Positions 58,001 through 64,000 of a stretch of DNA of 64,000 bases are shown here, piece by piece. Source of the DNA: Brachycybe producta (Eukaryota; Arthropoda; Diplopoda; Playtdesmida; Andrognathidae); the NCBI GenBank assembly GCA_036925085.1, contig JAUPFP010000002.1, positions 4,468,780 through 4,532,779 of the forward strand. The letters are read 5' to 3'. A program made the position numbers and the translations under genes. The notes under the pieces are model-generated. The model saw nothing but the letters and a program-made list of their open reading frames with translations, searched no databases and was not told the DNA's origin. Numbering within the stretch: the stretch's first letter is position 1; each line of letters begins with the position of its first letter.

Positions 58001-58587
58001 CATATTACGAGAAGAGTAGAGTAGAGAATGGAGAGTGGATCGAACCTTTGTAGGAGGACATATCGCACCTCGGTTGGAAGAGTGGCACAATTCAAAAAGC
58101 CACTTTTTTTTGGGGGGGGGGGATGAGTTTAAAGTTAAGAGAAGATTCATGGCTTGCTTTGCTGGTCTTTTCAAAAACCGTTTTTGACTATTTACAATAT
58201 TAGTTTATTTGTCTCTCGTACAATAGATTGAGATGGAAAAAATGAAACTTTAAAGTCATTTTTCCCCAAAAAAAAGCGTTTTTAGTTGTGTCACTTTTCC
58301 AGCCGAGGTGCGATATGTCCTCCTACCCAGGTTCGATCCATTCTCCACTCTTCTCGTAATGTCAACACTAAAGTAGTGTCGTTAAGGAGCCAGGACTAAG
58401 TTTCAACGCCAACTAATGTCAAACCTCTAAATTAGCTAAATAAGTGATGATTTCAGCTTTATTACAAGCAGCGTTTTAATTGTTAATTATTATTGTCCTT
58501 TATAGCTTTAATGATTATTTTTATTTTATTTTTTCCTAAAGACGAATGGTCGATTTGTCTCTGATCTCCATATCAATGATCGGCTAG
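44048..58587 (+). CDS. RBM33: RNA-binding protein 33 homologue, complete, 23 exons
   Basis: Nuclear RNA-binding protein; in vertebrates RBM33 works in export of GC-rich mRNAs and with the m6A demethylase ALKBH5. The joined exons give 3,504 bases, 1,167 residues, close to the human protein. Order: MTTEEDLLAEAYFK and a strongly acidic N-terminus (exons 44048-46293), Arg/Asp-rich segment, the conserved RKILINPHFKG block, a Pro/Gln-rich low-complexity middle, a basic coiled coil, Gln/Val-rich segment, and an RRM whose last residues (MVDLSLISISMIG) match the family end. Exon 1 codes only 8 bases (ATGACGAC). All introns are GT-AG; those at 55553-55615 and 56552-56621 are only 63 and 70 bases. Assignment rests on remembered family similarity in several blocks. 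Less certain joins: exon starts 48030 and 54526, and the donor at 56552. Confidence 0.85.
44217..44226 (+). promoter_or_regulatory. Second CTCF-like core, in RBM33 intron 1
   Basis: TTTGGTGGCGCTGCAG contains the GGTGGCGC core. Confidence 0.25.
44280..44297 (-). promoter_or_regulatory. CTCF-like motif in opposite orientation, in RBM33 intron 1
   Basis: On the minus strand CCAATGAATAGATGGCGC, nearly the same word as 43536-43549 but with three extra bases after CCAAT. With that site it brackets the first exon in convergent orientation. Confidence 0.35.
44549..44900. mobile_element. MITE with TCAAACTC inverted ends, about 350 bp
   Basis: TCTAGATCAAGCATGTCAAA at the left and the complement of TCTACGGCAAGCACGTCAAA at the right; inside, GGGCC-rich blocks GGGCCAAATAAAC and GGGCCGC. 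Typical of non-autonomous hAT-like repeats; target duplication unclear. Confidence 0.6.
45200..45585. mobile_element. Foldback element in RBM33 intron 2
   Basis: CGGATCGGATATCC and GGGCTTTGGAGCAGC at the left pair with GCTGCGCTCCAAAGC and GGATATCCGAAAG at the right. GC-rich relative to its surroundings. Borders approximate. Confidence 0.55.
47324..47457. mobile_element. Foldback MITE in RBM33 intron 5
   Basis: GATACTGAATTTACATG on the left arm and CCCTGTAAATTCAGTATC on the right, with CACGAGGATATGTGTG and its diverged inverse outside. A related, larger copy at 53755-54060 shares TGTAAATTCAGTATC and ATACACGTATCG. Confidence 0.65.
49823..50080 (+). mobile_element. tRNA-derived SINE, second family, copy 2
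   Basis: GTGGCCGTGTGGTTATAATC head, CAGGTTCCAATACC (B-box), GCATGGTTGTTGTGTTTG body, GCACAGTGCGG, then a GAAGAAGAAG tail. Longer and cleaner than the copy at 24129. Confidence 0.8.
50325..54654 (+). CDS. RBM33: RBM33 exons 10-16: Pro/Gln-rich low-complexity region
   Basis: Exons 50325-50800, 51091-51148, 51225-51631, 51976-52038, 53039-53121, 54296-54437 and 54526-54654. Starts GSNWLGDTPPKNEYTREP, then long Pro-, Gln- and His-rich sequence (HRPPPFSYEHQQPPPSQ, LPPPPMFRVDAPPPVN, and near-tandem DHPPPPLLDHPLPPLLG). Such regions are expected to be disordered and to mediate protein or RNA contacts. The last exon start (54526) is the least certain: a second AG lies a few codons downstream in the same frame. 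Confidence 0.78.
52367..52852. mobile_element. TTAA-flanked foldback MITE in RBM33 intron 13
   Basis: TTAA at 52367 and 52849; ends GGTGTGACCATTA and its near complement. Long inverted arms with AATTAAGCGAGTGAGCTC and TTTGTGACGATCTGTTC, loop near 52580-52650. Third clear TTAA element in the window by size; a remnant of the same family is at 42345-42450. Confidence 0.8.
53440..53560 (+). repeat. Dispersed 'CCCCAGAAG' repeat, diverged copy
   Basis: AAAAACGTCTAAAAATTTTA, GACACAGAAGTCTCAAAAAG and AAAGATTCAAGAGTTTTAC in the family order. Confidence 0.55.
53755..54060. mobile_element. Foldback element related to 47324-47457
   Basis: Begins near GTTTCACACGACGGGAC and ends near CGTTGTGTGAAATTAG (inverted TTTCACAC/GTGTGAAA). 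Shares TGTAAATTCAGTATC and ATACACGTATCG with the shorter copy. Confidence 0.55.
55369..58587 (+). CDS. RBM33: RBM33 exons 17-23: coiled coil and C-terminal RRM
   Basis: Exons 55369-55552, 55616-55869, 56381-56551, 56622-56855, 57011-57121, 57191-57279 and 58542-58587. Exon 17 is a charged helix (YRAQIELQKKKREEIMRMK, then RRKELMERKK). Exons 18-20 are Val/Gln/Lys-rich with repeated RVVVL or RTVVLN motifs. The RRM spans exons 21-23: RNP2-like SVLIENLALAT, then AVNIYRDQRKAVVTFKSQ (RNP1-like strand) and RRMVDLSLISISMIG before TAG at 58585-58587. Around 56552-56670 two splice choices keep frame: donor 56552 with acceptor 56621 (preferred, the intron is AT-rich) or donor 56602 with an acceptor near 56670. 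Confidence 0.82.
57484..57672. mobile_element. Foldback MITE in RBM33 intron 22, 189 bp
   Basis: GCTTGTAGCACGCTACATCG at the left, near-complement TGTAGTGTGCTACAAGC at the right; repeated GGATCGGATC words inside. Confidence 0.75.
58003..58360. mobile_element. Foldback element in RBM33 intron 22, about 358 bp
   Basis: Arms of about 75-110 bases: ATTACGAGAAGAGT, AGTGGATCGAACC, GTAGGAGGACATATCGCACC and CTCGGTTGGAAGAGTG on the left, inverted on the right. Loop contains a G9 run. Confidence 0.8.
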
Positions 58588-61500
58588 TGTGTGCGTACGT
58601 TTGCCTGATGGTCGTAAGTTTTGACGGAATCAATGTGCACTATAATAAGAAGATGGAGGTATCGAGGTAGGAAGAATTTTTTATTTTGTTGTTTACTTCG
58701 CCGTTGGATGCGTATCTGTTAAAAATCGAAGGAGTCTGGCAACTTTAATTGCGATACAAGTTTATCTTCACAACTGTCGGCAAACGGTCACAGAAGACAT
58801 GTCATGTCGTCTTTTTTTTTTTCCTTCTTTGTCGTTTAATTGCGTTGCCGTATTTAGAATATAACGGGTTTCAAACTGTGAAATATTGGTTTCTGTCTAT
58901 AATACAAGTCTCATATATATGATAAACAAAAAAAGCAAGGATCGCCTCACCGAAATATGGTTTCTTTTCCGTTCGTTACTCTTCCAATTACCCTCAGCAC
59001 CTATTCGTCTGTCGTCAACTTATTTGAGAGGGTCGTTACGAGTCGTACCTATGCGTGGCATGGCTTTCTAATCGTAGCTTTTTCTTGTTAATTATTTCGT
59101 TGTTCATTTAGAGGAACTGATTTTTTTTTTTCCGAAAGCTGTCATCATTTTAAGTTACAATTCCGTTGTTTGCATTTGTGCAATTGTTGTGTTTACACTC
59201 AATGATGAGTGGTTGCACGTTTATGGGGACGTGCAAGAAATGAAAATATTATGATGCATATGTCGGTTATCTAACACTTATTTACTTTTGTACTTTGCTG
59301 TCCCTCTTCTATCAATTGCTCAGGCTTTGGTACCAGGAGTGAAGAACGTAATTGAAAAAAGAGGCTCACTGTGATTGGTGAATTTGTATTTTAACATCAC
59401 TAGTTAATATTTTCACTTCTTGCAAGGTTCTTAGTAATTCTTTGATTTTTATTGCGATCTGCGATACTTCAGGCAATGTGAGAGTGAGTATATATTTTCT
59501 AGGTCATTTTAAATATAGTATGGAAAATAATCTATGAATTGGATGATTTGTGGCAACGTGTTGCTGTCAGAAACGTTTCATTTACGATCAATTACATATA
59601 TATATAAATATATATAATTAATGCAACTTTTTTTTTTGCAATTCAATTTGCACGAATTTCGTTATGAAGTCCTAAGCTTCATCAATCTTTACGAACCCAA
59701 TTCTGATCTTTAACTTTGGAGGTTAAGTCACTCACTACTAATGTGGATAATAATAGAAATTTTTTTTAGATCTGATTCTTCAAATACACAAGCACTCTTA
59801 AAAGACTGTTTAAAATTGAAAACACAATAAAATCTTTATATTAACTGCTTGAAACGAAGTTTCAAAGTCAGAGCAGCATGCTTGATAAAGTCGAAAAGTA
59901 ATTTAAAACTGATTTTATCAAGACAAACTGAAAAACTTGAGCTGTAATTGTATGAAAAGCATTTCGCTTTTTGTTACAATTAACTTTTTATTAAATAAAG
60001 CTAGAGTAATTATTTCATTTTTTTTTTATTATTATTTTGAGATTACACCGTTTATGAAATAAGTAATTTTTTTGGTTGTTTTTTTTTTGTTGCATTCGTT
60101 TGCAATGTGGTCGTCGTCATTTTAAGTAGTCATGTGATGATTATTTTTTACGACTACGGAAAAGGAACAATTTTTTTTAAGTTCCCAAATGTGGTTGAAT
60201 GATCTTTAATCATACGAATCATGTCGTATTTTTTTTTAATAGTAACAATGGAATCGGTATTATTGTGAGGTCGATATCAATATTGACAAGAAGCAAATTG
60301 GTATAAAAAATGTTCTGGTATACACGGGCGGACTTAACAAAAGAAGGCAACCTGCTCGGGAGGTGCCTCAGAGTCTCCATAGGCTTGAAACGTGTTTTTA
60401 TTTTGTCTTGCAGCCTAATCTTTTTTTCAAGTATGGGCTTTTTTTTTGAACATTTATCAGACAACTCGCTTTTGAATTAGTCCGCTGCTCGCAGATACTA
60501 AAATAGCAATTATTTGTATTGTACTTATTTGATGACATCTTTCACACTAGTGTAAATAATCAGTTCCTCTTATAACTTGTATTATCTTTAACGGTATATA
60601 AATAAAATAGATTAAAATGGCGATCCTAGCTTTACTCTCCGAGAATCTTTTTTGGGAGATAGGCGGCAAATATTATTTTGGCCTATTCAAAGAGGTATTT
60701 TATTTTTAGCTTATTTTTAATTTTTTTTTACACATTTTTAAATACATTTTTTAGGTTTTATCTAATTTCCTAGTGTCTAAAACAATTTCAGATTGAATTG
60801 AACTAGTTCAATTCTAAATTAACGACTGTGTTGAAGTTTTGTTTTCAATCACAATATTCACTTTGTGAAGTTATTTTAGGTATTTTTTATCTAATTTTGT
60901 AAAGACATTATGATGGCATATATGTGGTAGGTTTGCAGTAGAACTCAGTATTAGCACTAATGTTATGGTGAAAATTCTAGGATGTGCTAGTACTTGATAA
61001 GCAATAAGCTTAATTACGAGACTGAGGAGTAGGCTGAACACAAGCTAGAACAGCGATCTCGACCTGGAGTTTGTAACGCCATGTTTTTAAGAGGTTTGAC
61101 TAAATTATATCACAAGTTTAAAAGTTAGACTGTATATACATATTCGCTTTTAAATGTGGCGATGTACAGTGACGTTAAAATTCAGCGTTTAGTCTGTTCT
61201 TGAAGTGACGTGTAGCTGCCATGTTCTTGACTATAGCTGGTCTGCTTTTTTTAAGCTGTGATCTATGGCAAGTATCTAACCAAATGAAAGCTCCAGAATG
61301 CAAACTGCTGTGTGTTGTGGTAAGGCATTGCGAAGCACAAACAGGTTAGTTTCTAAAGTGGGCCATCACACTTGCTATTTTTCTCGCAAGATTTAGTGAA
61401 AGAAATAGGTAAATTATTGCTGTGAATCTTGCACAGTTTCTTGCAACAACAACAACAAAACGATGGTCAGTGTTTTCTGTAAGACCATGTTACAAGAAAC

Positions 61501-64000
61501 CACCTTTAGGTCTTGCGAGAGTATTATCACATTGGGAATTGCAATTAATTCAAGGACACATTGCAGTGAATCTTGCTTTAAGTATTGGTAATGTGATCGC
61601 TGCTTAATGCTATAAAAGCTGTGGAAGATTGGACTGTATATTCACTTTCTGTGGTTTTAAAGCTATGTTTTGTGTTGCTTTTTTGTGATTTCTTTTGCTT
61701 TCTTAAAAATAGGCTGCAGCTGCTTACTTTCTACAACTTTCATTTGGTTTGATATGTGGAGTGGGCCATTGCGTTGAAATATCAACTAGCCAATCGTATC
61801 TCAAGAAAAACGAAAAGGCAGGTCACCTGGCTATGACGTAGCAGCTCCATGCCACTTTTTAATCAGGCTAGAGGTTAGATTTTGACGCATATATGGAGTA
61901 ATGACTTCGTTGCTTGAAATTGTAAAGCAAGCTGCAGTTTTACATCAAAGAAAAGTAAATATACAGCTGACCTTAATTTAAGATGAGTGAAACTTATAAA
62001 GTGGTAACTAGAAGCAACAAACAATTGCTTTGGGTGATTGGAATTTAATACATGGGAAATTCCTTCACATAAATAGCTGTCAGTAAAACCCGGGATTTTC
62101 CAAAGGTACCCTAAAGGCTAGTATACGCTGGGATACTTTGTGGCGAAACAATGTTGCACGGTTGTCGCGATACATTGTTGCGGGATAGAATCGAGAAACA
62201 CGATTTTGTCACAAAGTACCCCTGTGTGTACTAGCTTTTAGTTCCCACTACGTTATAAAGATCATGGAATACGACTTATAATTGTTATAACGTTGATACA
62301 TGAGAACTGTGAAGTGTTTTCTAGTATTCTGTTTTTTGCAATCAAGTACTGGTATACTGGGCACGTTCAGCGCAATTCAATAATAAACTGAAAAGTAGCA
62401 TTAGCTTCTCAACAAAAGCAGTCCTGCTGTCTGCTTCATCGACACATATTGTTTTTTTTTTCCTTTCAGAAAATGAAATTCATTATGAAGGTTAAAAAAT
62501 AAAAACATGTGTATGTTGACATCATGTTTTACCATGTCCTGCTTATGTGATTTTGTTTGCCTTCTTATAAGAGGGGTTTATGGCCTTTTATTTGAACAGA
62601 AAATGGTAGAATCGAGTGCAACCAGCACGTCAGAACACTTGTTTCCCGTCCAGTTGGGTTATCATCTTGCAACCTATTGTGTGGCACGATTCTAGAAATG
62701 ATAGTGGTGTGTTGTACGCATTACGCTTTTCTTTAGACATTATGCGAAGAGTGAACAAAGTTGTCAAAAAAATGAAAATATTCCAAGACCATGAATATTT
62801 TCAAAAAAATGGCAAAAAATGAAAGTCTACTAGATGCCCTGAAAAGCACTGAAATAAACTCAGGAGGGCCCAACAGACTTCCAGGACCGTAAAATCTCAT
62901 AAATTCAAAAAAGTAAAAATTGTCAAAAAAAAAGTAGTCTATAGGTTATTAATTTCAAACTGATAAGATATTTTTAAGCCACAGGAAGCAGTTTCTACAA
63001 AGGATATTTTATTGTCGATGATGGTGTTTTGGTAATTATTAGAATTTCGTTTGGTGGTGTACATTTTGCTTATGTTACAATAAATATTAGTACTTTTTTG
63101 CTAAACTTTTGCGATGTGCCGGTGAAGAGGACACCCAAGTGAACAAGTGAATTTAAGTATCGTAAGAAATTTTCGATAAAGCGTGGTTTACACGGTGCTA
63201 TTTTTTACGCCAGTCGGGCTCGCTTCGTTTGACTCAAGCACATGTAAAGAAGCTGCTCTTTTTTATTCGCTAGCGTTTCAAATTTTGATTTCGCAGCGTC
63301 AAGTGGTCGCCATGTCAAAGTTGAACATGGTCAACTGGATGCAACACCACCAATATAGGCTGTAATATCTTGGTGTTTGGTTTTTACTGTTAACTACAGT
63401 ACTATAAGTATGCGCCATAGGTCTAGATGGTTTGCAAAGTGTTCACTAATATTTTGTGCACCCTCAGCGAAATGCTCACTAACAACAAGTTAAATTTTTT
63501 CGGTAGTATTGCTATAAAGGACCACGCATACGAGCGGGTTAGATGTTAATTTGAGGGGTGAGAATTTCGTAAAAAAAAGTATTGAAAAAGATCTAGCACG
63601 TGCAGATCATACAGAAAAGTGCATGTGAAAGTTCAAATTTACATAGAGGTCTATGTCATTTTAACAAGTTTCTTAGCCTATTTTAATAGCTTTGCATATT
63701 AATTTATAGAGAAATATGTATAAGATATGAATTGTTTGGGGGGGTCTGTGCTGCATTTTTTATACATAGACCTGGGGGCTGTGTTCCCAAAAAGCCTAAT
63801 TTTATACCATTATTTCACTATTCATTTGTGTTAACATATTGTATATTCACTACAAACTAAAAGAAAAGAATTCATACAAAATTAGTTTTTTTAAGATTGT
63901 CTTTTGGCACCTTTTACTTACATATTAATGACCCCTCGTATAGAGAGATTTCAACGGGACTTGTGGGGCACGGGCCCCACGCATGTTAAAATAGGCTAAA
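58588..64000. other. RBM33 3' UTR and gene-free right end
   Basis: No further gene found. AATAAA words at 59994-59999 and near 60600 could end the RBM33 transcript. Repeats: a foldback MITE at 62113-62238 (AAAGGCTAGTATACGCTGGG ends, inverted) and a 'CCCCAGAAG' family copy at about 62780-62940. Small open frames show no domain. Confidence 0.55.
62113..62238. mobile_element. Foldback MITE, 126 bp
   Basis: AAAGGCTAGTATACGCTGGG then ATACTTTGTGGC at the left; GTCACAAAGTACCCCTGTGT then GTACTAGCTTT at the right. Inner arms share AAACAATGTTG-type words. Confidence 0.7.

Overview
The window looks like nuclear DNA of an invertebrate animal, most likely an arthropod. It is AT-rich, its genes are split into many short exons with GT-AG introns, and it carries an invertebrate load of mariner, Helitron-like, SINE and foldback (MITE) repeats. 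I cannot name the species. Three protein-coding genes are supported, all on the + strand. They appear functionally unrelated; nothing suggests an operon or shared pathway.

(1) 9,204-28,165: an integrin alpha subunit of the RGD-binding type without an I domain (PS2, alphaV/alpha5-like). Its 5' exons (signal peptide and first propeller blades) lie outside the window or were not found. I could assemble 22 exons with consistent phase, from blade 4 through thigh and calf domains, a furin site, the membrane helix and the GFFKRKR tail. (2) 36,156-41,783: a complete six-exon microsomal cytochrome P450 of the CYP2 clan, 486 residues, with one GC-AG intron and an unusual I helix. (3) 44,048-58,587: a complete homologue of RBM33 in 23 exons, about 1,167 residues, with acidic N-terminus, the RKILINPHFKG block, Pro/Gln-rich middle, coiled coil and C-terminal RRM.

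The remaining sequence (1-9,203, 28,166-36,155, 41,784-44,047, 58,588-64,000 and the introns) is gene-free and dominated by repeats. They include a 32-bp satellite; Helitron-like elements ending in a hairpin plus CTAG; a palindromic MITE nested in them; tRNA-derived SINEs; a family of TTAA-flanked foldback elements; two short mariner derivatives; an LTR on the minus strand; and several foldback families. Items most worth a second look: a perfectly paired 40-bp hairpin in an integrin intron, a 103-bp duplication copying an integrin splice acceptor, an in-frame cassette exon derived from a repeat, CTCF-like motifs flanking the RBM33 start, and the Helitron/MITE/SINE nesting series with empty-site evidence. 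I found no bacterial-type defence system, CRISPR array or operon.
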